Source: CBDAKK01 sp965196605
Lineage (GTDB): Bacteria; Spirochaetota; Spirochaetia; WTKD01; G963693115
Assembly: GCA_965196605.1 (NCBI GenBank)
Contig: CBDAKK010000001.1
Location: 372,001 to 436,000, forward strand
Length of the DNA stretch: 64,000 bases
Reading direction: 5' to 3'
Of this stretch, positions 23,372-31,430 are shown piece by piece. The notes under the pieces were generated by a model. That model was not told where the DNA came from. It searched no databases and was given only the letters and a program-made list of their open reading frames with translations. Within the stretch, counting starts at the first letter, position 1. Each line of letters opens with the position of its first letter. The position numbers and the translations under genes are program-made.

Positions 23372-25579
23372 ATGAAGAAACATAATTTTTATGAGGGCAT
23401 GATACCGGTGCCTGACGATTTTGAGGAGCTGCAGAGTAACGCTGAAGAGGCGCTGCGCGAGAGTAGCGCTGCGCTGGGTGGCGTGGGCGTGCTGGAGGGC
23501 TTGGAGCCGAGGCTGGACAGCGCGGCTAACAAGCTGATTGTGGAAGCGGGTAAGGGCTTACGCAAGGACGGGCAGTTACTAAAGCTGGAGGTGGCACAAG
23601 ACTTAAGCCTGCCTAGCGACAGCAAGGCCTACGCGGTGGTGCTGCGCTACCGCAGCGCTGAGACGCAGGAGCGTACAACAACCCTGCAGGGTGAGGACAC
23701 ATGGACGGACAAGGAGGACGAGAGCTACGTAGTGCTTGTGGACGTGGCGGACAAACAGGCCGCGCAGGCGCAAGACCTTGTGCTGGGCACGCTGCAAGGC
23801 GGAGCGCTGGACTTGAGCAAACGTGAGGTTGCGCAGGGCTGGCAGGCTGTGCGGGCGCAAGCACAGGACTTGCAAGGCTTTAAACACAGCACGGCGCAAA
23901 ACTTTGACAGGGCCGAGCACGCCTTAAAACAAAGCCGTGCGGCGCTGGGTGGCGTGGGCGTACTAGAGGGCTTGGAACTCAAACTAGACGGCACGGCTAA
24001 AAAGCTGACTGTGGAGCTTGGCAAGGCCCTACGAAAGGACGGGCAGCTGCTAACGCTAAAGGCAGCACAAGACTTAAGGCTGCCCAGCGACAGCGCAAAC
24101 TACAGCGTGGTGCTACGCCACCAGGCGCACAACAACAGCGCAAAGGCGCAGCTGGAGCAAAACCCACAAGCAAGCGACGTGGTGCTGGGCACGCTGCAAG
24201 GCGGCGCGTTGGATTTGCGCAAACGCGAGGTTGCGCGGGGCTGGCCCAGCCTGACCAGCGCGCCCTTTGAGGTGAAGGACGCCTTTGTCACGCTCAACGC
24301 AGACGAGCAAGGCGTGGGCATTAGCCGTGGCACCCAGCACCTACGCACAAGTAGCAAGCTCATTAACTACCGCGGAGCCTTTAGCCCACGCCATGTCCAC
24401 CAAGCCCTAGTCTACCAAAACAAGCTCTGGGTACTCGGCGGATACGATGGGAACAACCGCAATGACGTATGGAGTTTTGACGGCACTACGTGGACACAGC
24501 AGAGCAATGGTGGCTTCAGCCCACGCCATGAACACCAAGCCCTGGTCTACCAAAACAAGCTCTGGGTCATTGGCGGCAGCACAAACAGCGGCTGGAGCAA
24601 TGACCTGTGGAGTTTCGACGGCTCTACGTGGACGCCACAGGGCAATGGCGGCTTCAGCCCACGCCGTGAGCACCAAGCCGTGGTCTACCAAAACAAGATC
24701 TGGGTGCTCGGCGGTTTCGATGGAAACTACTGCAATGATGTGTGGAGTTTTGACGGCAGCACATGGACGCCGCAGGGCAATGGCGGCTTCAGCCCACGCT
24801 ATGAGCACCAAGCCGTCGTCTACCAAGGCAAGCTCTGGGTCATTGGCGGATACACAAGCAGCGGCAGGAGCAATAATGTGTGGAGCTTTGACGGCTCTAC
24901 GTGGACGCCACGGGGCAATGGCGGCTTCAGCCCACGCGATGACCACCAAGCCGTGGTCTACCAAAACAAGCTCTGGGTACTCGGCGGGGCCACAAACAGC
25001 GGCCGCAGCAATGAGCTGTGGAGTTTTGACGGCTCTGCGTGGAAGGAGGAATCAACCCACGATGCAAGTACTACCACGCGCTTCAGCCCACGCTATGAGC
25101 ACCAAGCCGCGGTCTACGACAACAAGCTGTGGGTCATTGGCGGCAACACAAACGGAGACTACAGCAATGAGGTGTGGTGCTTTGACGGCAGGGCATGGCG
25201 CGAGTTTGCAATAGAAGAGAGCGCACAGCGTGCTGAAAAACCCCTTGCGGGGCTACGCGTACGGCGGGGCAGCCGCGCAGAGAGTCTGCTTGCCTACAAT
25301 GAGGAGGTGCAAGCATGGGAAATAGACGGGCAGGAGGTGCTACGCTTAAGCGGGGGCTTGCGCGCGCTTGTAGACTTTGTGCGCAGGCAAGCCCTCGACG
25401 CCATAGTGCCCCGCGGCTTCATCTACGCCCAGTACCCCGGCCAGCAGCACCCCCAAACCATATGGGGCAGCAGCACGCAGTGGGAGCGCCTTTCAAAAAG
25501 AGACTTAAGGGTGCAAATGACCGACAGCAGTGGTTCAACCAGCAACTACAGAGTGCAGCTTTATAGGCGCATTAAATAA
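23372..25579 (+). CDS. Kelch-repeat tail fibre / receptor-binding protein
   Basis: 735 residues with AGGAG SD. Residues 1-320 hold two copies of a domain (SSAALGGVGVLEGLEPRLD; LRKDGQLLKLEVAQDL; LVLGTLQGGALDLSKREVA). Residues 330-600 hold six Kelch blades of 45-46 residues (GGFSPRHEHQALVYQNKLWV; NDVWSFDGTTW), the gene repeating with 135-138-bp period. The C-terminal 130 (FIYAQYPGQQHPQTIWGSST) resembles the DUF-type distal end of phage fibres. It should be the receptor-binding fibre; Kelch propellers as fibre heads are uncommon. The duplicated N-domain probably binds the baseplate. Confidence 0.75.
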   Translation: MKKHNFYEGMIPVPDDFEELQSNAEEALRESSAALGGVGVLEGLEPRLDSAANKLIVEAGKGLRKDGQLLKLEVAQDLSLPSDSKAYAVVLRYRSAETQERTTTLQGEDTWTDKEDESYVVLVDVADKQAAQAQDLVLGTLQGGALDLSKREVAQGWQAVRAQAQDLQGFKHSTAQNFDRAEHALKQSRAALGGVGVLEGLELKLDGTAKKLTVELGKALRKDGQLLTLKAAQDLRLPSDSANYSVVLRHQAHNNSAKAQLEQNPQASDVVLGTLQGGALDLRKREVARGWPSLTSAPFEVKDAFVTLNADEQGVGISRGTQHLRTSSKLINYRGAFSPRHVHQALVYQNKLWVLGGYDGNNRNDVWSFDGTTWTQQSNGGFSPRHEHQALVYQNKLWVIGGSTNSGWSNDLWSFDGSTWTPQGNGGFSPRREHQAVVYQNKIWVLGGFDGNYCNDVWSFDGSTWTPQGNGGFSPRYEHQAVVYQGKLWVIGGYTSSGRSNNVWSFDGSTWTPRGNGGFSPRDDHQAVVYQNKLWVLGGATNSGRSNELWSFDGSAWKEESTHDASTTTRFSPRYEHQAAVYDNKLWVIGGNTNGDYSNEVWCFDGRAWREFAIEESAQRAEKPLAGLRVRRGSRAESLLAYNEEVQAWEIDGQEVLRLSGGLRALVDFVRRQALDAIVPRGFIYAQYPGQQHPQTIWGSSTQWERLSKRDLRVQMTDSSGSTSNYRVQLYRRIK
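24512..25060 (+). repeat. 135-138-bp Kelch repeats in the fibre gene
   Basis: Units starting near 24512, 24650, 24785 and 24923 share most bases (GGCTTCAGCCCACGC ... GTGGAGTTTTGACGG). They are suited to blade exchange by recombination. Confidence 0.75.
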
Positions 25580-25599
25580 AAAAAACTAAGGAGTTATAT

Positions 25600-25992
25600 A
25601 TGAGTGAAAAATTATATTATCAGTTAGACAAAGAGGGCGGCATAGCGTGGGAGTACGACCTAGAGCCACCCGCAGAAGCGGGCGTGCAAATTGTGCACAC
25701 CACGCCGCCGCCTGTAGACATGCTGCAGCCGCGTTGGCTTGGCGGGCAGTGGGTGGACTTTGCGCCGCGCACTGAGCATGAAGCGCGCATTGACAGCGAG
25801 ACGGACGAGGCAATTCAAGGCTGGGCACGCGAAAAGGGCAAAAACGAGGCCTACTACATTAACTGCGGCATACGCCTTGTGCTCAGCAAAAACATTGACA
25901 GCACCAGCACGGACTACCGCCACTACCATGAGTACGCGGCACAAGTAGAGCTGTGCAAAAAAGCGGGCAAGCTGAAAAAAGCCGCTCTGTAA
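25600..25992 (+). CDS. Fibre-associated small protein B (possible fibre assembly chaperone)
   Basis: 130 residues, paralogue of 21752-22132 (IVHTTPPPVDMLQPRWLGG; EHEARIDSETDEAIQGW; KNEAYYINCGIR). It follows the Kelch fibre gene by 20 bp with AAGGAG SD. The insertion SKNIDSTSTDY makes it slightly longer. The pairing of each Kelch protein with one such small protein implies a dedicated partner, likely for folding or attachment. Confidence 0.6.
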   Translation: MSEKLYYQLDKEGGIAWEYDLEPPAEAGVQIVHTTPPPVDMLQPRWLGGQWVDFAPRTEHEARIDSETDEAIQGWAREKGKNEAYYINCGIRLVLSKNIDSTSTDYRHYHEYAAQVELCKKAGKLKKAAL

Positions 25993-27096
25993 CAACACGC
26001 CTAAGGGGCTTTGTGGGGGAGCAAGCCCCCACGCCCCCCGTTGGGTATGACGCAGTATTTGCGCTATGCGCTTTGTGGGGGGTATCCCCCCACAGCCCCC
26101 CTTGAGGTAAGACGTCTATTTGCGCTGCGCGCGAGTGTCCGTGTTGTAGCTCACGCTAGTCTTGTATGAACTTTTTTGCGGTCAAGCTGCCGCGCCTGCT
26201 ATCACATACGCTCGGATGACTGTTCTTTTTTTCTCTTTTTACCATCCTTGGCAGCCTATGCGTGCCGTCCATGGCACGGCTGTATGGATGTAAAAAAGAG
26301 AAAAAAGCCTCCTGTGTGCTAAAGCAGTAATGACATAGATACTATGCTCAAGTATTTAAAAGCACTAAAGAAAAGAATCAAAGAAAGTCATGAGCGTAGC
26401 GAGGGGATGCAAACTATTGCATAAGTGCTTTGTGGGGGAGTTGCCCCCACGCCCCCCGCGGGATATGACGCAGTATTTGCATAAGCGCTTTGTGGGGGGT
26501 ATCCCCCCACAGCCCCCCCTTGAGGTAAGACGTCTATTTGCGCTGCGCGCGAGGCTGCACGCCGTGTGTGCGATGGCTTACGCTGTTGGTTGCCACGTAG
26601 CTAAACGCCACATGCAAAGGCCTCGGATGGCCGTTCTTTTTTTTCTTTTTTTATGCATGCAAAAAGAGTCGAGAGCCGAAGGCGAGCGGGTGCCAACTAT
26701 TGCATAAGTGCCGCGATGCGGCACAAACATGGAACTTGCACCAAAAAAAGAACTAAAAAAAAGAAAAAAAGCCTGCTGTGTGCTAAAGCAGTAATAACAT
26801 AGATACTGTGCGCAAGTATGAAGATTATATGGAAGTAAGTTTGTGTAAGTGTGCTGCTCACCATCTATGGGACGGCTGTGAGGACGCTCACAAGCGTAGC
26901 GAGGGGATGCAAACCACTGCATAAGGGCCTTTGTGGGGGCTGCCCCCACTCCTCCAAGTGTTGGGCGCTTATGGCTTACAGCAGTCATTCACCTCAAGGC
27001 TTATGTCTGTTGTGGACTGCGGGGTTTGGGATTAAGTGCTTGTTGCTTAGTCTCCCTTGCCCTTAAAAACTTAAGCATTTATGATATAATTCAATC
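25993..27096. repeat. Repeat block B downstream of the fibre module
   Basis: 1.1 kb without a credible gene. GTGGGGG hairpins lie at 26013-26032, 26075-26093, 26432-26450, 26492-26510 and 26933-26949; copies of the GTGTGCTAAAGCAGTAAT unit at about 26304-26355 and 26768-26820; and a degenerate polypyrimidine/polypurine hairpin around 26228-26300. The first two hairpins and the fourth repeat with their flanks (ending GAGGTAAGACGTC), so the block contains local duplications. A TATAAT near 27081 may start the next gene. Confidence 0.75.
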
Positions 27097-27453
27097 ATGG
27101 CTACGGTAGAAAAGGTTTTACCAACACAACATGGAATCAGAGAATCTCTTGCAAATAGTGCAGCAAAAGGGCTTAATTCTATGGGCGCTCTTGCTATCAT
27201 CATTGGGCTTATAACCGCTTTGTTTTTGTTTAATGCAGGCAACATTGATAGTCTCTCTTCAGAGGTAAATGAACGCATTGATGCTGTCAACAAGCGTATT
27301 GACGCTGTCAACGAACGCATTGATACAGTGAACCAACGCATTGATAATTTTACTACCGAAATGAACCAACGCTTTGAAGTTATAGACAAACGCCTAGACA
27401 ACATAGAAAAAGCAATACTTACGCTTACCCACGAAATAAAAAGCAGATACTAG
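27097..27453 (+). CDS. Small membrane protein with heptad-repeat coiled coil
   Basis: 118 residues: one TM helix (about 28-46, MGALAIIIGLITALFLF), then a perfect 7-residue periodicity (ERIDAVNKRIDAVNERIDTV) to the C-terminus, a predicted trimeric or dimeric coiled coil. The style resembles Borrelia Bdr-type and phage-linked spirochaetal proteins, but no name is warranted. TATAAT ends 6-7 nt before the ATG and there is no SD, so the message may be leaderless. It lies between repeat blocks next to tRNA-Val. Confidence 0.65.
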   Translation: MATVEKVLPTQHGIRESLANSAAKGLNSMGALAIIIGLITALFLFNAGNIDSLSSEVNERIDAVNKRIDAVNERIDTVNQRIDNFTTEMNQRFEVIDKRLDNIEKAILTLTHEIKSRY

Positions 27454-27794
27454 TCTGCAGCACCCAACAACTTATTTTAATCATTTCTAGCCGCTTAACT
27501 TCAGTTCCCAACTGTCATGCAAGTTCTACCTTTGCACCGTCCATGGCGCTCTTATTTGCCCCCTGATGTCGGCTCCATGTTAATTACACGGGTCACCGTC
27601 CTTGGCGCTCAATGCGTCCCCTCTATGGGACGAGCGACCATCCGAGGCATCATCGTATAGCGTCACGCGCCGTGGCAACAGAAAGAATTCATACAATGCC
27701 GCGTGAGCTATAACACAGAAAGACGCGCATAGCGCCAAAAGGCGTGCACTCAGTACTCGGGGGTGTGGGGGGCGCTCCCCCACAAACAAAATAA
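27454..27794. repeat. Repeat block B2 next to tRNA-Val
   Basis: 341 bp without a gene. It contains the GATGTCGGCTCCATGTTAAT module also found at about 35830, 46450, 46610, 51835 and 52020, and 27610-27785 is the inverted counterpart of 22211-22365, ending in a GTGGGGG hairpin (27764-27783) 12 bp from the tRNA 3' end. Confidence 0.75.
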
Positions 27795-27868
<74 letters not shown>

Positions 27869-27942
27869 TATTGTTTTTTCAAGCTTGTATTGAATATTTT
27901 CTGAATTCTCAAACAAAATAAATACGTGAGCACGCTCTAACC

Positions 27943-28470
27943 TTAAGACAGCATACCTATGTACATAATACCACCATCATTGTTAGATGTACTGCCGCTT
28001 ACACCCATTACGACAGAAACCTCATCAGAGGCAAAATAAGCGAGGCATTCACTGCGAGATATTTCTGTGGGTAAGTCGTTATAAATCAGGCTATCTCCAA
28101 TGCAGTCTATGCTGTCTAAAAAAGAAAACATATATATTGCAGCAATGTTGTACCAAAAATTCATCAACAATGAGTCCTCTTTATCACCAAGAGAAAAAGT
28201 TTGACTACACAGAGTGGGCACACTTGGGCATTGCATTAATTGTAAGTCTTTAGTGTTACTAGAGACTATAAAAAGCATGCGGTGACTTATATTATTGCTC
28301 TTTACCGCTATGGTAAAGCGCAGGTAATTATGTAAGTTACTCTTAAGTTTTGTAGAATCTTTATCGTTACAAAAGATTTTAGGGGTTAAGCCGAAAACGG
28401 ATGACAAAAGAAACGAGGTATTATCTATAAAAATACCGTGTTTTACTTCGTGCTCATCTATTTTACTCAT
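27943..28470 (-). CDS. Protein of unknown function downstream of flaA
   Basis: 175 residues, soluble, no signal peptide. The middle is mixed alpha/beta (MLFIVSSNTKDLQL; DSLLMNFWYNIAAIYMFSFL) and the end is a strand-turn-strand (EVSVVMGVSGSTSN ... IMYIGMLS) faintly like CheC/CheX phosphatases, which is not enough for a call. ATG 28470 lies only 4 nt from the T-run of the flaA terminator and has no SD, so it may begin on a leaderless transcript or the true start may be further in. Confidence 0.55.
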   Translation of the reverse strand: MSKIDEHEVKHGIFIDNTSFLLSSVFGLTPKIFCNDKDSTKLKSNLHNYLRFTIAVKSNNISHRMLFIVSSNTKDLQLMQCPSVPTLCSQTFSLGDKEDSLLMNFWYNIAAIYMFSFLDSIDCIGDSLIYNDLPTEISRSECLAYFASDEVSVVMGVSGSTSNNDGGIMYIGMLS

Positions 28471-28474
28471 GACT

Positions 28475-28513
28475 AAAAAAATTTAAGGAAGTGTGTAAAA
28501 ACACTTCCTTAAA
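28475..28513 (-). terminator. Rho-independent terminator after flaA
   Basis: On the reverse strand a 13-bp stem (arms 28501-28513 and 28482-28494, TTTAAGGAAGTGT and complement) with a 6-nt loop is followed by seven T (28481-28475). It lies 58 bp after the flaA stop and should make flaA monocistronic. Confidence 0.9.
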
Positions 28514-28570
28514 ATTAACAATTACACATAGGGCTTGCAGAACTTTTTAAGCTGCAACAAAAAACTGTTA

Positions 28571-29653
28571 CTACTGCCCTTGCCCATCTTGTTGGTCGGC
28601 AGCTGGAGCAGCTGGGGCTGCTGGGGCTGCTTGTCCACCACCCGCAGCACCGCTTGTTGGCTGTGCAGAATCTTCAGGGTAGTTGTACTTTTTGCGATTT
28701 TCAAGATATTCAAGAGACCGCTTGATCAAGTTCCGCTTATATAATACAGAGTCTCGTATGCCAATCCTCTGCCTCACTATTGCCCATACATCTTCGTTAT
28801 CAATGTCTCTATTAATGAGGTCATCATCAACAGCCTTATCAAAAGTAATTTTGACATCCTTTACATAGGTTACAAAATCAGCACCGCCATAAATACTTCC
28901 TGAACGAATAATTTTTATAGCTTTCAGTCTTCTGTCTGAAGAAGATTGAGGGTAGAGCGGCAGGGATTCTATTTCACGAGAACGAACATCGCGCAAGTAA
29001 TTTGGGTTAGTCCATTCCAAAGTCTTCCAGCCTATAAACTTTAAATCACCAAATGAGTATTCATACTCATGACCACTGACGTCTTCCGTAACAACATATA
29101 AGCGTTCGGGTTGATTGAGTCCATATACGGTAATGTATGCACTGCGCACAACACCGACATTACGAAGTATGCCTTTTCCATCAAAAACATCTGAGTCTGG
29201 ATTTGCCCTAAAAGGAGGTATGATTTCTGCAATCATTTCAAAGGGATAGTCAGGGAACGCAATACGCGCACCGAGTATATTTTCACCCGCGTACTTAGTC
29301 GCGGTGTCCTTTACTTTTACGGCTTTTGCAAAACTGTTCTTAATAATTTCAGGAAACTGTATAGAACTCTTTGGACGAACCATCCATGAATTAAGTCCAT
29401 AAGTAACCTTCATCTGATCCATTTCTTCAGGTGGAATAGTAAAAGAAATTGTAGTATTACTATAATCTACTTCCGTTGCTTCATCGTATTCAGGATCCAA
29501 CTGAGCAAAATCTATAAGCATTTTAGCAAAACCCTCCCTATAAGTTTGGTCCTCATTGCGCTGCTTTTGCAAAACCGTTTGCGGTGCACTTTGTGCAAAA
29601 AGCATGCCCCCCATATAAGATAACCCTAGAATCAATAAAGTTAATTTTCTCAT
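28571..29653 (-). CDS. flaA: Flagellar filament outer-layer (sheath) protein FlaA
   Basis: 360 residues. The signal peptide (MRKLTLLILGLSYMGGMLFA, cleavage before QSAP) sends it to the periplasm, where FlaA coats the FlaB core of the spirochaete endoflagellum. Family segments include ARIAFPDYPFEMIAEIIPPF, KGILRNVGVVRSAYITVYGL and FIGWKTLEWTNPNYLRDVRS. The C-terminus carries an Ala/Pro/Gly/Gln-rich tail (about 330-360), perhaps species-specific. It has its own promoter (29725-29754), AGGAGG before ATG 29653, and its own terminator, as expected for an abundant structural protein. Confidence 0.93.
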   Translation of the reverse strand: MRKLTLLILGLSYMGGMLFAQSAPQTVLQKQRNEDQTYREGFAKMLIDFAQLDPEYDEATEVDYSNTTISFTIPPEEMDQMKVTYGLNSWMVRPKSSIQFPEIIKNSFAKAVKVKDTATKYAGENILGARIAFPDYPFEMIAEIIPPFRANPDSDVFDGKGILRNVGVVRSAYITVYGLNQPERLYVVTEDVSGHEYEYSFGDLKFIGWKTLEWTNPNYLRDVRSREIESLPLYPQSSSDRRLKAIKIIRSGSIYGGADFVTYVKDVKITFDKAVDDDLINRDIDNEDVWAIVRQRIGIRDSVLYKRNLIKRSLEYLENRKKYNYPEDSAQPTSGAAGGGQAAPAAPAAPAADQQDGQGQ

Positions 29654-29724
29654 AATAAATTATTCCTCCTATGAATAAAAAATTCCTCTTGTGCCTTTAT
29701 TAAGATGAAAAGCGTTTTACTTAC

Positions 29725-29754
29725 ATTATGTGATGTATAAACAATGTATGTCAA
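29725..29754 (-). promoter_or_regulatory. flaA sigma70 promoter
   Basis: TTGACA (29749-29754, reverse strand), an 18-nt spacer and CATAAT (29725-29730) lie about 75 nt upstream of the flaA ATG. Perfect -35 and good -10 suggest strong housekeeping-sigma transcription rather than sigma28. Confidence 0.65.
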
Positions 29755-29757
29755 GTA

Positions 29758-30276
29758 TTATGCACCCACTAATTGTGCTACTTTTATAACATACATAGGA
29801 AAATAAACATTCATATTGTATTGAAGCCAATGTTGAATTTTCTGAATATCATGGTTGGTCAAAGCATCTTTTTTCCCGCTCAATTGTATAAAAACCTTGC
29901 GCTTATTTTCACCATCCTTGACTCCAATGAGTATAGATTGTACGTATACTTCAAAAGGGATGAGGTTTTTCATGTAAATAGAGTGCGGGCCGAGCACTAG
30001 TTCTTTGAGGACTTTTTTAGCCATAAAATCCGTTTTTGTGCGGAAAAAACGTTGATACACAGTCATTTTAGGAATTATGCGAAACTCTGGAACATAAACG
30101 GTGGCATCAATGCTTTGTGAATATGCCAATGATGTAGAGCTGGGAAAATAAAGCGGCATACGTTCACTCGTATCACTGGATTGTATATAGAGATATAAGC
30201 CTACCAACAGTACACCAACTATGCAGGCTAGTACGAATTGCAAATAAAAAAAAGAAATCCCCTTTCTATGCGCCAT
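29758..30276 (-). CDS. GerMN-domain membrane-anchored protein
   Basis: 172 residues: N-terminal TM anchor (about 12-31) and a GerMN-like domain (VYVPEFRIIPKMTVYQRFF; LVLGPHSIYMKNLIPFEVYV; KRKVFIQLSGKKDALT), in which LxxGP is the typical turn. GerMN domains occur in cell-envelope and spore-germination proteins and are often encoded next to peptidoglycan amidases, as here (14 bp after the amidase). A periplasmic role in wall remodelling is likely. Confidence 0.75.
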   Translation of the reverse strand: MAHRKGISFFYLQFVLACIVGVLLVGLYLYIQSSDTSERMPLYFPSSTSLAYSQSIDATVYVPEFRIIPKMTVYQRFFRTKTDFMAKKVLKELVLGPHSIYMKNLIPFEVYVQSILIGVKDGENKRKVFIQLSGKKDALTNHDIQKIQHWLQYNMNVYFPMYVIKVAQLVGA

Positions 30277-30290
30277 GTATTTTTGCGTCC

Positions 30291-31430
30291 TTATTTAATT
30301 TTTGAAACATCAAATAACTCCATATAATTTTTTATACCTTGTACAATGCCTTTACTCAAGGTGTTTTGATAGCCATCTGTAGATAACAGAGAGCCTTCTT
30401 GGGGGTTGGTGATAAACCCCAATTCTATAAGTACTGCGGGCATTTTTGCATTGCGTACGACAGAAAACAGTTCTTGTTTCACTCCCCTATTGCGAGACTT
30501 GCTGCCTATGGCAGCAGCCATGCCGTTGATGATGGTTTTTGCAAGCTGGACGTTCTCCAGTGTTACTTCTTCTTCCCTAATGCTATTTAGTATAGAATAA
30601 ATGTTTTTATTGCCCACAGAGTCTCTTTCCACTAGGTTTCTGCGGTGCTCAGGGGGTAAATACCATACCTCGTAGCCATTTGATTCTTGTTTCCAAAATG
30701 CATTTGCGTGTATAGAGACAAACAAAATGGCTTCCTCAGCCTTAAGCGCGGCAAGGTGCTTGTTGGCTATAATAGTGCGTTTTTCCAGTGAAATGAATGT
30801 GTCCGTGTCACGAGTCATCACAATTTTTAGTTTAGGAAATTCTTTTTGCAACAGCTTTTTCACTTTCAAAGCAACCTTCAATACTGTGGTTTTTTCCAAA
30901 ACTCTATACGACTTTCCTTGGTGCGAAAAAGAGCCTATGGCGCCGGGGTCTTTGCCACCATGCCCCGGGTCTATGACAACAACGGAAATAGCATTGAAGG
31001 TAGCCTTATTACGCGCTATTAATGATGGAGGAGGTATAACAGCATTCTCCACGCGCTTTTCTTGCGCATCAGGCGCAGGCACTACCCTTGTTTGTGAAAA
31101 GGTTTTCTTCACAAAATCCGCAAATGCTCTTGTAAACTTCAAACCCTCGCGCGTACGAATTACGGGGTCAAGCTTTTGCACCGTAGTAAAATTTATCAAC
31201 ACTGCAGACTTCCCCGGACTAAAGCTGAGCACCACATCGCCATTGGTTATCATTCCCACATTATAGGTAGCATCCCAATAAAACTGCAGTTCGTTTTTGT
31301 TAACAAAGTCAAGCACGTCCACATACGCGCTCACAGGTTGAGAAGACGCATGCACGCCGTTTGAGATGGAAAAAACAATTAGTAGTGCAATGCCGATGCG
31401 CAAAGATTTTTCAGTGCATTTGTTGTACAT
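30291..31430 (-). CDS. Periplasmic N-acetylmuramoyl-L-alanine amidase (Amidase_3, AmiC type)
   Basis: 379 residues from ATG 31430, which gives a clean signal peptide (SLRIGIALLIVFSISNGVHA); ATG 31469 is in frame but adds a non-signal extension. The N-terminal about 110 form an AMIN-like region; the catalytic domain starts VVVIDPGHGGKDPGAIG (zinc His) with E in LRVLEKTT, LFVSIHANAF (zinc His) and VLIELGFITN (catalytic Glu). It cuts the amide between MurNAc and L-Ala during cell separation. It overlaps the ATP-grasp gene upstream by about 52 bp. The neighbouring order amidase-GerMN-flaA is, from memory, shared with T. pallidum. Confidence 0.88.
   Translation of the reverse strand: MYNKCTEKSLRIGIALLIVFSISNGVHASSQPVSAYVDVLDFVNKNELQFYWDATYNVGMITNGDVVLSFSPGKSAVLINFTTVQKLDPVIRTREGLKFTRAFADFVKKTFSQTRVVPAPDAQEKRVENAVIPPPSLIARNKATFNAISVVVIDPGHGGKDPGAIGSFSHQGKSYRVLEKTTVLKVALKVKKLLQKEFPKLKIVMTRDTDTFISLEKRTIIANKHLAALKAEEAILFVSIHANAFWKQESNGYEVWYLPPEHRRNLVERDSVGNKNIYSILNSIREEEVTLENVQLAKTIINGMAAAIGSKSRNRGVKQELFSVVRNAKMPAVLIELGFITNPQEGSLLSTDGYQNTLSKGIVQGIKNYMELFDVSKIK

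Noticed and set aside
24447..25214. Long open frame (255 codons) inside the Kelch fibre gene on the same strand
   Set aside because: It is a second-frame shadow of the 135-138-bp repeats; composition is low-complexity Ala/Ser/Arg and it has no SD.
27943..28470. CheC/CheX-type chemotaxis phosphatase
   Set aside because: Only the last 30 residues resemble the family; the catalytic E-x2-N signature is not visible.
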